A stretch of 26,727 nucleotides of DNA from Hymenopellis radicata. Taxonomy: Eukaryota > Basidiomycota > Agaricomycetes > Agaricales > Physalacriaceae. The notes beneath the pieces were generated by a model that was given only the letters and a program-made list of their open reading frames with translations, made no database searches and had not been told where the DNA came from. A program made the position numbers and the translations under genes. Shown here in pieces: positions 1 through 10,496 of the stretch. Every line of letters begins with the position of its first letter. Within the stretch, counting starts at the first letter, position 1. Location: the NCBI GenBank assembly GCA_015501595.1, contig JADNRX010000681.1:1-26727 (forward strand). The letters are read 5' to 3'.

Positions 1-287
1 CACGTTGACTCAGCACACATCGTTTCTGAGCGACGTTGAGGACGTTGTGACTCAAATAAAATCGTAAAATTCATTAATGCAACTGGCTCGAACGAGGGAT
101 AAGATATTTAGATGTATCATGCCAATGTTCGACACTGGGAAGGAACACAACTACCTATCGTCCCTACTTTGCCTGCCGCGACTATAAGACTTAAGCATGC
201 CCATTATGGCAATTGGTTTCCGAGGTCCTGACCTGCCGGGTGATGGGGCATCAGCGGCCATCAGCGTGATACTCCCGTCAACCATAC
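1..287. other. Unannotated left edge
   Basis: I see no gene, repeat or RNA in this stretch. It precedes the point where similarity to the second duplicated block (15817 onward) begins. Short open frames occur on both strands but none has a recognisable domain or intron pattern. Confidence 0.5.
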
Positions 288-2556
288 ATGTGCTCTTTCT
301 TTCTTTCAACCGCCAACTGGAGCGCGACTGATGGCCACAAAAAGAACTAGCTCTCAAGCGGGGGAATGCGCACGACAAATATCGAATCTTGCAGACGTCA
401 TGAACCCGCTCCCTTGTTTCTCGCTTCAACCAAAAAATTCTTTCTTGGAATGACGAACATGGACGCTTACCAACTGCGGTACGCGTCCACATCTTCCTAG
501 CTGGCCGCTGGGCCTAGGATACAGGACGGAAACACCTTGGTGTAGTAGACCATGGCCTCCGACGGGTACTGAAAGCCGATTGACTCGCTCTTGAGGGATT
601 CTATCATCTATGCCAGACTCACAGCGGACGAGTGCCTCAGTCGGTACGTGGACGCATGGAGCCATCAGGCTGAATTTTGAAATTTTAAGCCTTTTGGGAC
701 GACTGCATCCATAAAGCGGAGGAGGAGTGATGCCAACTTTCGACTGGGAGTCGGCTTGAGGCCACGTAGCTCTTGCGTCCATCGTATGTCACTCGTCAAC
801 GTTTCACTCGTGACTTGATTAAGCGCAGGCACAAGCGCTCGTGAAGACTCCGGACGGATGCGCGAGTCGGCAATTCTATACCAGCTAGGCTCTGTGCAAC
901 CGCCTTTGCCGGGGCTGTCATGAGAACACCTTGAAATCAAAGGTACTTACCGTCAACCATTGAAGCTTCCTACTCTGATTCTCATGAACATATACTTGTA
1001 CGTCGAACTGGATCTTTTCTCTTACCCCCTCAGATCCGACTCGGCATTCCTACGCCACTGCTTCTACTATGGTTTCGTACTGCTCAACCTAGCCAAGCAT
1101 GTATCGTTCATCAGATACACGCTCACTACATTTGACTCAAGAGTCTTTTTCGTATTCAGCCAGCGTCCCGGCGCTCATGCATTTAATAATATCCTTTCTG
1201 TTCATTCAGTCTAGCTCAACGGCTATCTGAGGCTCGTACCTTCGCCGCCGTAGTTGACTTTTCTTTTTTCGATTGTCGCGTTGAAACTTGAAGTGCGGAA
1301 GACTCCGAATCGCTTGCCGACAACGTTGATGTGGCTAGGGCATTCGCAGGAGGAAAAAGTTAGACATAACTCTACCAGAAAGGAACGCCTACCGATTACG
1401 ATATACGTCCACATCCAAAGCTTCTCGTGCAGGTTCTCAGAGGAGACGAGCGCAGCACAGCCACGTGTGCTCTTTCTCTCGTCGCGTCAACATTCGAGGG
1501 CAACTGGATTCGACCACGGAAGCGCAGTTCTCAGTTGTAGCGGCAAAAATGGAAAATAATGCTGAACCTCAGAGAACATGGAAACTTACCAACTGCGGTA
1601 CGTGTCCACGTTCTCTTAGAGTTCAATCACATCGTAAGCTGCCCCCGCCTAGCCCAGGATACTTAACGAGCTCGACGACGCTCGAGTACCGTTTCAAAAA
1701 TATGAATTTCCTTTCCAATCTTATAGTGACGAACGCGTACCGACTGGGATACATGTCCGTCAGCATACTTCTACGCTTCAACCCATGTTGAATGCTGCTT
1801 CTTAGCGAAGCGCGTCCGAAAAAGTTGGCATCACTGCTACTTCAAAAAATAGTAAGTACTTGCCACTGAACACTCATTGTGACGAAAAAAAAGATATATT
1901 GTATCCCTGGCTGGTATAGAGTGCTTTTCCGCTGAGATACGCGCCCTCTTACTGATTGAAATTCGCTGGGATACAGGTAGAGACAGAGCCACATATACAG
2001 CGCTTTCTTTATGTCCAACGGTCATGGGAACTAGTGACTATCAAGCAAAGCGTGGGTGGTTCACGTCTTTTTGGCTCTATGGGATGTGGAAGGCTATTGG
2101 ACGTACACGCAGGTGCCCCAGGAGACGGCGCCGGTAATAAAAAGACACCAAACTCAACAGTTTTTAGGAACAAGTGCTCTAACAAAAATATGGACTGGCC
2201 TCCAGGACATGCGGGACGCTTACCAGCTGTGATATGCGTGCACGGCTCAACAGCGAGAGTCAGTCAATTTCAGGTCTACGGCGTGCGCGTGTGTGGGTCT
2301 CAGCTAAACGGAGACTAGATTGCTTACAGTCCTTTAGAAAAGGACAGACACATTGCCGTATTGGATACATGTTTCTCCACAAGGGCGCTCCATGGACAAA
2401 CCTGCATGCTTCAGAATCCTCGACGAACCCTATCTTTCTCCGAACCATCCTGCACTGCTTCTTCCACCCCTCACTCAGTGCTTCAGTCCCGCCTCTGGCT
2501 GCTGGCATATCGTTTCCTTCACACAACGCGCCCCGCTCTCCAGTACTACGCCCAGT
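288..2556. repeat. Duplicated block, copy 1, left part
   Basis: This segment is a close direct copy of 15817-18146. Matching landmarks include the tract after TGGCCACAAAAAG (about 331 and 15866), the AGCTCAACGGCTATCTGAGG tract (about 1214 and 16807) and the tract beginning GTGGGTGGTTC (about 2050 and 17642). Small indels and substitutions break the short open frames differently in the two copies, so I see no conserved protein. Inside the block a short motif resembling CTTACCAACTGCGGTACGCG returns about every 150-300 bases (462, 1388, 1584, 1733, 2213), so the block itself looks like a decayed array. The block is cut at 2556 by element A and resumes at 14780. Function unknown. Confidence 0.85.
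2553..2556 (+). repeat. Target duplication of element A, left (CAGT)
   Basis: CAGT at 2553-2556 is repeated at 14780-14783, directly outside the CATCAGG termini of element A. In the second block copy the equivalent place (about 18137-18150, GGCCAGTTCTGGAATCAC) has CAGT once. That is the expected empty site. Confidence 0.7.
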
Positions 2557-2574
2557 CATCAGGAAAAACTGTAA

Positions 2575-2720
2575 ATTCTACATATGTCTACGTAGGTCTA
2601 CATAGCCCAGGTAGGCCAGGTACAGAGGTACCCCTATACGTAGCCCTTAGGTAGCCATCACTCAGGTGTACGTAGATCTCCTGTAGACCTATGTAGAATG
2701 TGCCGAGGTCTACATACACC
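2575..2720. repeat. Left subterminal repeats of element A
   Basis: This stretch is dense in TCTACGTAGG, TCTACATAG, TGTACGTAGATC and TGTAGACCTATGTAG, that is, variants of the palindrome CTACGTAG and its extension. The same motif fills the inner side of the right end of A. Subterminal repeats of this sort are transposase-binding sites in several DNA transposon superfamilies; that role is inferred here. Confidence 0.7.
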
Positions 2721-3120
2721 TTCTGTACATCGACAGTACAAATACAATATACCTGCAGCCAGACCACCTCCTCCGGTGGTTCTGTTAAATATGAGGAATC
2801 TCAGAAAAGAATCAGGCAGGAAGAGGAGGAAAACACAATATATTGGCACATAAATGAAGACATGTACACGACAGGATAGCTAATGGTAGATAGGGAGAGG
2901 GCAAGTAGGTAGGACAGCTCGCGATAAAGTACGTCGTGCAGACTTGGAACATCGCACTGCCCTGCATATGGCGGGGTCAGTGACATGGCACTACAAAGCC
3001 GAGGGAGAGCGATTCGCCAGTGGCGCCGCCAAGGTCGTCGAGCCCCATTCCTGTTTGGTCGTTGTTGGCGCCTTGGTTACGGTATGCTCCTCGCTGGTTG
3101 TGTCTCCCCTCGTGGGTTGG
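2721..3120. other. Interior of element A, no gene seen
   Basis: This stretch holds AG-rich sequence (GGAAGAGGAGGAAAACAC around 2820) and short open frames on both strands. No frame is supported by motif, length or intron signals. Confidence 0.4.
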
Positions 3121-3475
3121 GGCCTCGTTCGTCGCAATTAGGGACTCGTTCATCGCAGATAGGGCCACATTCGTCGCAGATAGAGCCCCGTCTGTCGCAG
3201 ATCGGTCCTCGCTGGTCGCAGTTGGGTCCTCGCTGGTCGCAGTTGGGTCCTCACTGGTCGCAGTAGTGGGGCCTCATTAGTCGCAGTCGGAAGCCTGGTT
3301 GGTCGCAGTCGGGAGCCTCGTTGGTCGCAGTCGGGAGCCTCGTTGGTCGCAGTCGAAAGCCTCGTTGGTCGCAGTCGAAAGCCTCATTGGTCGTGTGTCG
3401 TTCGTGTCCCGCTCCTCATTGGTCGTGTCTCGCACCTCATTGGCCATGTCTTGCTCCTCGTCGCTCGCGCTTCCT
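3121..3475 (+). repeat. Minisatellite, 21-22 bp units (core GGTCGCAG)
   Basis: Units end in a conserved GTCGCAG and contain CCTCGTTGGTCGCAG. The first five or so are 21 bp; from about 3257 they become 22-23 bp (for example TCGGGAGCCTCGTTGGTCGC plus AG, twice identical at about 3310-3353). Right of 3400 the array decays into CTCATTGGTCGTGTC variants. Because 21 is a multiple of three, the first half gives heptapeptide-like open frames, but the change to 22 shifts frame every unit, so the array as a whole is probably not coding. It lies inside element A, between its left end and A2. Confidence 0.85.
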
Positions 3476-3744
3476 CGTTCAACGCGTTCACGTTTTGTCA
3501 GTCGTGTAGCTCTGCTAATCCTGTGCCGTTGTCGGTCATGCAGCTCGAGTACATTGTTCTAGGCTGTCAACGAAGACGCTACGGCCCGGTTGTTTGAATC
3601 GCGTCCAGAAGCACAGCGAGGTGAGAGAGACAAGCATGGCATGGGGCATCAGGAAACGGCCTGTGGGCCAGAGGTTGCCTGAGTTACTTACTGCTGCAGT
3701 GCCAAACCAGAGGGCACTGAGGAGTCCTAAGGAATCTAAGGTTG

Positions 3745-3960
3745 TCTCAAGGCTTATGTTACAGCAATTCCAAACTTGGGTTACCTTGAGGATGTCGAGC
3801 TGACTTTGAGACCACTCAAAGCATGAAGTTCCATAGCCCTCAACTCTGGATAACTCTGGTATACTCCATGGCATACAGTATCACAGTCGCTTACTCTCGA
3901 CAACTCTGGCATACTCAAAGGTAACATCACTTACTCCACTCCACTCAAGTGTCTTTGACG
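3745..3960. repeat. Left subterminal tract of A2
   Basis: Repeated short words such as GTCTCAAGG, CTTGAGGATG, CACTCAAAG, CAACTCTGG and GGATAACTCTGG occur here. The right end of A2 (12720-12900) carries related words in inverted form (TTGAGTTATCTTGAGTATGA, CCTCAAGTTAGACTCAAGG). These are imperfect, so this is a pattern call only. Confidence 0.45.
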
Positions 3961-4217
3961 GGCAGTGTTAGACGACAAGGCAAAGACGGGAACGATCAAG
4001 CATGCATTTCGCCGAGGCGGCAGGGCATATAAGAATATGCCAGCCATACCCAGGTCGAAAGGTGCAGAGGGCATTTCGGCCCATCGAAAATGCAAATCTA
4101 GCCCGGCCAGACGGCCGTTCACCTGGGGAATCGATGATGTTTCTTGGTCGACGTGCGACCTCGTTAGGGGCTGTGCTGTCCCGCATCGCTGCCGTCATCC
4201 CTTGGGAGAGGTGGAAA
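3961..4217. other. A2 interior without a supported gene
   Basis: Overlapping open frames of 63-107 codons exist on both strands, but none has a recognisable motif. On the minus strand a CCCTAACGAGGTCGC tract (around 4155-4170) resembles the CCCTCCAACGAGGCTGC part of the cassette described at 5285. Confidence 0.35.
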
Positions 4218-4369
4218 AACATGCTGCCTGCTATCGAGGGCTTACGCAGCAGCTTATCGTCGTTCTGGGGGTAACGACGTTACCGTAAACGTCGCGTCAG
4301 GCCTGTATATCGGACAGAGCGGCCTCACTACGAGGGCTTACGCGGAGTTCGTGGCAGTAAGACAGACAG
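4218..4369 (+). repeat. Direct repeat R1, copy at left of B
   Basis: About 150 bp here match 10686-10842 in the same orientation: ATGCTGCCTGC, GGGCTTACGC, TCGTCGTTCTGG, CGTAAACGT, ACAGCGGCCTC-like and ACGAGGGCTTACGCGG tracts occur in the same order in both. Each copy contains two GAGGGCTTACGC motifs. The copies lie next to nested elements B and P1 respectively, within A2. Confidence 0.7.
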
Positions 4370-4379
4370 AGTAGAACTA

Positions 4380-4590
4380 GGGTTCGAAAGTCCGGTTAAG
4401 TCAGGTTAAGTGACCTTAATCTGAGTTAACCGGTGACCGGACCGGTCACGCAAATCCAGAATTTTGCCTGACCGTTAACCGTGACCGGTTAAGCTGGCTG
4501 ACTGGTCAAGTTACGCCCGGTTAAGCAGATTTAACCGGTCATAACCGTAACCGAGTCAAGACCGGCTATCGTCGGTCTTAACCGGGTCAT
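4380..4590. repeat. Left subterminal ACCGGTTAA array of B
   Basis: More than ten variants of CCGGTTAA, GACCGGT and TAACCGGTCA on both strands lie within 210 bp. The array is mirrored at the right end (6555-6742). The words are partly palindromic (ACCGGT). A transposase-binding role is inferred. Confidence 0.8.
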
Positions 4591-5284
4591 CAGCGAACAA
4601 AATGAGCAAAGCACTGAATTGAACCCGCGACACGGAGACCGAAGTCAGTTTCGACAGGTAGCAGATCCGCTTCGTCATTGGGACATGATGACAAGGAACC
4701 TTGAAGCTCCATTATCGCTCTAAAGGGCCAAGGCAAGAACTTACTGTTAGCTCGCTTGTAGCTCGCTGCTCATGTTTATGATTTAGATTATATTCACTGC
4801 CCAGTGGACTATTGGTCTTTGTATACTGTCCTATAATTGAACAGTGATATGTATATACATGATCCCATTGTGATGCACCACCCGTCTCGTCGGGAATACT
4901 TCACTATCAATAGTACATGTCAGATACTTACACTCAGAGTACGGTACTATCCTTTCGATGAGCCAAAAATGGGTAAATTTCAAAGTTGTAAAATAACATT
5001 GCCTGATTACATCCCGACACATCCGAAGGCAAGCGCCGCCTTCGTTGCGTCTCTGGAACTGTCCCGAGGTGGCTTCCGTCGTCCGGTCCGATCATCCGAG
5101 TGGTGATCGAGACACTTTTTGGTGGTTGATCTCTCCATCTAACCACCACCACCTCGCGACGCCTGACTCCGAAGACCCGACCTTGGGACGCGGGTCTTCC
5201 AGGCGTCGTTCCACTCCCATCTAACTCTTTTTTCCTCGGTTTTCGTGGATTCGCGGGCTTGAAGAGCCCCGGCGGCCCGCTGGA
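4591..5284. other. Interior of B, no gene seen
   Basis: The left part is AT-rich (4740-5000). The tract GATCATCCGAGTGGTGATCG (5090-5109) recurs almost unchanged in inverted form at about 10866-10890. Short open frames on both strands are not supported by other evidence. Confidence 0.4.
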
Positions 5285-6290
5285 CGCGTAAGCCCTCCAA
5301 CGAGGCTGCAAATCTTCAACGACGATAATGGCGACCTCCAGAGGCTAGGGAATTCATGAAGTCGACGCCGCGCTGTCTGCTGCAGGCGGCGTCCTCAAGG
5401 TGCGTTTTTTTCTCTCTCTATGCAGCTTACAACTGACTTCAACTGTACCGACAAGGCCACAACAACGGCGATGGCGGCAATGACGGATACAGCAGCAATG
5501 GCGCTGCCACCAGGACCACGACAAGCTCTCGACCGCGACCACGAGCACGACACCTCCACCCCCACAACCACGATCTCGTCCCAAGGATTATTGCCAGCCG
5601 CGAGTCTGTCACCATGACGACGCCGACGACGACAACACTACGGCAATGACAGCGGGATTTTTTAGATCAAGGAATTGGCCTCGCAGGACGCGTAAGCCCT
5701 CGAACGAGGCTGCACATATCCGATCACGGCGCTGGCGACCCCCGCGGGCTAGCAGACTTTGGAAAGAACAGACGATGCCGGCTGGAGAATTGATGAAAGT
5801 GACGCCGCGCTGTTTGCTGGCAAGCGGCGTCATCAAGGTGCGTGTTTTTTTGTATTTCTCTCTGTATGCAGCTGACCGCTTATTTAGACGGTCGCGACGC
5901 GGCGGCGACAAGGCTACAGCGACAGCGACAGCGACGGAACGACGATGATGGTGACCCCCGCGGGCTAGAGCACCTGGGAATACGACAGCGCGCTCTCTGC
6001 TGACAAGCAACGTCGTTAAGGTGCGCGACTTTTTCTGCTGCATTTTAGTACTGACTTCCCTGCTACAGTACAATGACCACGGTGACGGCCATGGCAACAA
6101 CGATGGCCCGGGTTCCGCTGGACGCGTAAGCCCTCCAACGAGGCTGCAAATCTTCAACGACGATAATGGCGACCTCCAGAGGCTAGGGAATTCATGAAGT
6201 CGACGCCGCGCTGTCTACTGCAGGCGGCGTCGTCAAGGTGCGTTTTCCCTCCATATTCTGCTCATGGCTTATGTTTAACTACAACAGTGC
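5285..6290 (+). repeat. Tandem exon-intron-like cassettes in B
   Basis: Three full units start CGCGTAAGCCC (5286, 5689 and 6123). They run about 115-150 nt through TGAAGTCGACGCCGCGCTGT-type sequence to AAGGTGCGTTTT (donor-like GT at 5400, 5838 and 6238). A partial unit ends with GTGCGC at 6021. After each GTGCGY come a pyrimidine run, a CTGAC or TTAAC branch-like word and a YAG, which is the layout of a 45-60 nt fungal intron. In one frame the unit reads RKPSNEAA, then RPP, then TPRCLL, and this peptide similarity persists across units better than chance spacing would suggest. Between units the sequence codes for Gly/Asp/Asn-rich peptide in one frame. Stops interrupt some units, so this is not an intact gene. 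Confidence 0.6.
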
Positions 6291-6554
6291 TACGACGGCG
6301 ACGACAGGACCTCACCACAACAGCGGTTGGCGATGGTGCCTCGACCACGATGAAGGAATGACAGCCCCTACCTCCTCCGAGACGCCACGTCACCTCAACC
6401 ACCACAACCCACGACGACGACGGATCCCTCATTGCCTTGCGGCCGTGTAACTTTGTTTGCAATGTTGCACTGTCGGGAGGCGTGAGGGATTATCGTGCCC
6501 TACGAAATGCTGCCAGTGCTATTTAGCACGGGCGAGCTCGTATAGCACGAACAA

Positions 6555-6742
6555 ATTTTACCGGTTATAACCGGTCATGACCAGTTATCTGCGGTCAGGC
6601 AAAATACTTGGTTGGGGCTTGACCGTTGACCGTAACCGGTCAAATGGCGTGACCGGTCATCGGTCATCGGTCAAAATTTCGGTCAGGTCCGGTTAAGTCA
6701 AGCAACTTGACCGGTCAAGCTTAACCTAACTTTCGAACCCTA
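6555..6742. repeat. Right subterminal ACCGGTTAA array of B
   Basis: This is the mirror of 4380-4590: repeated ACCGGTTATAACCGGTCATG, GACCGGTCA, TCGGTCA and GGTTAAG words run up to the terminal ACTTTCGAACCCTA. Confidence 0.8.
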
Positions 6743-6750
6743 AGTAGAAC

Positions 6751-7855
6751 AAAGTAGGACAAAGTTCGGAAGACCCCCGTCGGAGCGAGTGATGGTCGTC
6801 AGAGTGGAAGAACATTGTTGCTGGGCGAGGGGCGTTCGGGCGGATGAGCTGTCAATTTCATCACGTCGTTGATATAAAGCCTCATTGGAGGACTGACGCG
6901 TCGCGCGTGGAAGAGATCATTGCTAGATAATGTTTAGTAAGTTCACTGAGTGAAGAAAAATCCACACACCTCCGCGGGCGGAACGAGTAACAACTCGTTC
7001 TGCTATGCTGCTCTCCTGACAGCAACGGCTTGTCTAGCGCCGTCTTTTCGGCCGTTGATACATCCTTGTCCGGTGAGGTGGTCGTCACCATCGGCTCGTA
7101 AATCTGCGGCCTTGATAAAGGGCTTACGCGGCCGGTGCTCTTCAACCCCGAAAATCCACAGGGAAAAATGGTATCGTGGGACAAAGCTGGGTTCAGAGCC
7201 GCGTCGCCGAGCTAAGAGGGGAACATCGGCGCTGAAATAGAAGGCAGGCGAAGGCTACGGACGAGTAAGTACACGGAGAAACAAAATGGAAAAGCAAAGA
7301 TACACCTACAGGCGTTGATGCGCATTTTGCGCAGGATTGCAGTCTCTCTGTGCCATCGTCCCAATCACCGTCTTTATTGAGGGACTTGACAGTTGCCGCC
7401 GTCGTTGCATTGATGTGCGTCCCCACAAGACGGCTTACGCGTCCAGTGTAGGCTGTCGGGGCCTCCTCCAGCCTGGAAATCCACGGATACTACACTAGAA
7501 TTCCAAGGAAACACGAGTAAAAAGGACATAGAACTTTTCCGCGGAGAAGCTGCCCGCTCGGGGGGCTACGCGTCGAGAAGGACGAAATCCTCGAGGCGTC
7601 AAAAGCCTTGGCGGTGTCACCATCGAGTAAGTAAACATGAGAGGTAGAAACACATACCTAGGGGCGTATTTTCATTGAATGTCGCCCATTTGGCGAGATA
7701 CCCTGCTTGGGAGGGAGACAACGCAAAGTCTGGTCGCCGGTCTCGTCCTGAGCGTCGTTTGCTAGTAGTCAACGGCACCGTACTATTTGAGTGATCTGCG
7801 TCTAGGGCTTGCGCGGAGGGTTATCGTTCAAATATGCGTCCTCACTGGAAGAAAA
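6751..7855 (-). repeat. Three exon-intron-like cassettes on the minus strand of A2
   Basis: On the minus strand, CGTAAGCC-type starts lie at about 7815 (variant CGCAAGCCC), 7441 and 7131. Each is followed after 136-162 nt by a donor-like word preceded by AG or TAG: GTATGTG (7655), GTGTATC (7305) and GTGTGTGG (6969). The first two are followed by a pyrimidine stretch and CTTACTCG. One frame between 7426 and about 7300 reads NKDGDWDDG, similar in character to the Asp/Gly-rich peptide in the B cassettes. These copies belong to the A2 body, not to B. No complete gene can be assembled. Confidence 0.45.
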
Positions 7856-7884
7856 CACCCTATGCTGTACCCTAATTTCCTAGA

Positions 7885-7970
7885 TGCCTCTAATTAGAGG
7901 GCATCCTATTACATTAATAGCTCTAAGGGAGAACCTCCCATAAGAGTCATTAATGTATTAGGGCCCTCTC
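7885..7970. repeat. Short palindromes within the outer arm of P1
   Basis: GATGCCTCTAATTAGAGGGC (7882-7901) and then ACATTAATAGCTCTAAGGGAG (about 7911-7930) pairing with CTCCCATAAGAGTCATTAAT form two hairpins inside the arm. The same pair is present at all four arm ends in the window (10440-10475, 19770-19860, 21230-21300). Confidence 0.7.
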
Positions 7971-8168
7971 CTAGAATTGCGCAGCTAGGTATTGTCACAT
8001 GACTAGACCATATCCCAAATGGGTAGGGCCTCCTCCAGGTGGCGGGTGGGCATCCCAATTAGGCTGGGTGAGAGGGATGACATCATCTAGGGACTAGCTA
8101 GGTCCACTGATGGATAGATTAGATTTTGATGGGATGTGGGAATGTTCCTGGGATTGATGGATTGATGG

Positions 8169-8420
8169 ATGGGATCTGGGGGGATGGGGGATGGTCCTTG
8201 TGGCGCATTTTTGATTAGGTCAGCATTAGGCTGGATGGGGTGGGCAATACTGAATGCTGCTGTAGGGGATGGCTGTTGGGGTGATGAAAACCTTTTTTAT
8301 AGTTTTTTAGGCTGGGAATCTAATGGTGTAAACCATTTTGCGATAGCTTCAAAATTGGGGGAGATATTAGAGATGCAAAAATGCGCCACACTTCTAGTAG
8401 GCCTTGTGCATAGCCTATAG
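8169..8420 (+). other. Arm-encoded small open frame, P1 left arm
   Basis: This 83-codon frame starts MGSGGMGDGPCGAF and contains GWMGWAI, GDGCWGDENL and GWESNGVNHF. Related frames, differing by few residues, occur in the other three arm copies (9973-10182 minus, 20060-20260 plus, 20798-20989 minus). I recognise no protein family. It is rich in Gly and Trp, which can arise from the low-complexity GGGATGG tract beneath it. A coding role is possible but unsupported; similarity may simply reflect recent copying of the arms. Confidence 0.25.
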
Positions 8421-9015
8421 CCTTGGGACTTTGATACCCTTTAGAGGTACTATAGAACGATATCTGATATCATTTTCAGGTAATTTCATGGAAGGGTTCA
8501 AGAGATATATCAGGATGACTGCTCAGGGCCACTAGGGATATTGCACAGGATTCTGCTACTCTGGGGACCTACAACTTTGATACATCGTTTATAATGCTAA
8601 TAAACCTCTATTCATGATGTGGAGAGTGTCCCCAACCCAGTAGTCCATGTATAGATAGGTCCCCAATGCTGTTTTAGGCATTTTCGCATTTTTGGTTATT
8701 TAACAGAGAGATACCTCTCTAAATTATACTGAGCTACCTTTATATATTCATTTACAACCTTTCTCAAAAGGAACCATGTCATTTGGTGAAGGGACTAGTG
8801 TTCTAGAGGTCAGTCTTCCTCCCCACCGGAGTTTTGATCAAAATTCCCACGCTCTAGAGGGAGGATCGTCCACTCAATTTAACGTGTCTCACATATGCTA
8901 CTGCCTTCATTTCTTCTGTGGACGTGTATATATGTTATATGCATGATCTCCAGGTGTCAGACTAATGAATTAATGAAGTAATCAGGTCAAGAAGTCGTCC
9001 TTAATCTGCAGACCT

Positions 9016-9349
9016 ACTTGCCCTACTATAAATTGAACAATACTCTATGACTATTGATAAGAGACATGAAATGCGAGTTGGACCTTGTTATTAGAGTGAT
9101 ATTAGAGGTATTACATCAGTCAGCCAGATAACAGTTATGTCCTATAACCTGTTCAGCATTGAAAGCAGTTATACAAGAGTTAGTCTACTGCGCATTTTCA
9201 CTTTCTCACCTCTCATGTATAGCATATGAGAGATGCATCTTACTTCATCCAATATGATATATATTGATAACCAAACATTTTTAAAGTGCTCTTTGAAGTA
9301 GAACATGAAATATTACTATCTGAAGGTAGCCTAAGCTGTCTACAGAGCT
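9016..9349. other. Central loop of P1
   Basis: AT-rich spacer between the inverted arms. No gene or repeat is evident. Confidence 0.6.
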
Positions 9350-9370
9350 TAGGACGAGTTCCTGACCTGA

Positions 9371-9577
9371 TTACTTCATTAAATTACTGGTCTGACACCT
9401 GTAGATCATATATATAACATATATACACGTCTTATAGAAGAAATGAAGGTAGTAGCATGTGTGGAACACGTAGAATTCAGTGGACGATCCTCCCTCTAGA
9501 GCGTGGGAATTTTGATCAAAACTCCGGTGGGGAGGAAGACTGACCTCTAGAACACTGGTCCCTTCACCAAATGACAT
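9371..9577 (-). other. Second arm-encoded small open frame
   Basis: This 68-codon frame starts MSFGEGTSVLEVSLPP and continues with SFDQNSHALEGGSS. The same frame appears at 20667-20882 (plus) and in decayed form from 8776 (plus). No family is recognised. As with the other arm frame, conservation may reflect recent duplication only. Confidence 0.25.
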
Positions 9578-10496
9578 GGTTCCTTTTGCGAAAAGGTTGT
9601 AAATGAATGTCTAAAGGTAGCCAGTACAATTAAGAGAGGTATTCCTATGTTAAATAACCAAAAATGCGAAAATGCTTAAAACAGCATTGGGACCTATCTA
9701 TACATGGACTACTGGGTTGGGGACACTCTCTATATCATAAATAGAGGTTTAGTACTACTATAAACGATGTATCAAAGTCTCAGGTCCCCAGAGTGCAGGA
9801 TCCTATGCTATATCCCTGGTGGCTCTGGAGCAGTCATCCTGATATATCTCTTGAACCCTTCGATGAAATGACCTGAAATTGATATTACATATCGTTCTAT
9901 AGTACCTCTAAAGGTATCAAAGTCCCAAGGCTATAGGCTATGTACAAGGCCTACTAGAAGTGTGGCGCATTTTTACACCCCTAATATCTCCCCCAGTTTT
10001 GAGGCTATCACAAAATGGTTTACACCATTGGATTCCCAGCCTAAAAAACTATAAAAAAGGTTTTCATCACCCCAACAGCCATCCCCTACAGCAGCATTCA
10101 TTATTGCCCACCCCATCCAGCCTAATGCTGACCTAATCAAAAATGCGCCACAAGGACCATCCCCCATCCCCCCAGATCCCATCCATCAATCCATCAATCC
10201 CAGGAACATTCCCCACATCCCATCAAAATCTAATCTATCCATCAGTGGACCTAGCTAGTCCCTAGATGATGTCATCCCTCTCACCCAGCCTAATTGGGAT
10301 GCCCACCCGCCACCTGGAGGAGGCCCTACCCATTTGGGATATGGTCTAGTCATGTGACAATACCTAGCTGCGCAATTCTAGGAGAGGGCCCTAATACATT
10401 AATGACTCTTATGGGAGGTTCTCCCTTAGAGCTATTAATGTAATAGGATGCCCTCTAATTAGAGGCATCTAGGAAATTAGGGTACAGCATAGGGTG

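Larger units (their letters stand above)
4378..6742. mobile_element. Element B, hAT-like non-autonomous transposon (2365 bp)
   Basis: The termini are TAGGGTTCGAAAGT and ACTTTCGAACCCTA, a perfect 14-bp inverted repeat. They are flanked by identical 8-bp target duplications AGTAGAAC (4370-4377 and 6743-6750). An 8-bp duplication with TA(G)-type ends is typical of the hAT superfamily. About 200 bp inside each end are packed with GGTTAA, ACCGGTCA and TAACCGGT words. The middle carries tandem cassettes (5285-6290). No transposase frame is visible, so it would move only with help from an autonomous relative. Confidence 0.88.
7856..10496. mobile_element. Element P1, giant palindromic (fold-back) element, 2641 bp
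   Basis: The sequence from CACCCTATGCTGTACC (7856) inward is repeated in inverted form ending GGTACAGCATAGGGTG (10496). The inverted arms are about 1.16 kb each (7856 to about 9015, and about 9350 to 10496), with only point changes and small indels; the loop is about 330 bp. The flanks carry AAGAAAA on both sides (7849-7855 and 10497-10503), or GAAGAAAA if the last G is counted as target, so the duplication is 7 or 8 bp. Each arm holds a small conserved open frame. No transposase is visible. The structure is that of a fold-back transposon; the superfamily is not certain, though 8 bp would fit hAT. Confidence 0.88.

Noticed and set aside
2985..3280. Heptapeptide-repeat protein
   Set aside because: Two frames are open because of the 21-bp period; the shift to 22-bp units and lack of flanking exon signals make a repeat minisatellite the simpler reading.
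5609..6157. 182-codon minus-strand open frame in B
   Set aside because: It runs antisense through the tandem cassettes and low-complexity ACGACG sequence, is antisense to the intron-like signals on the plus strand, and shows no recognisable motif.
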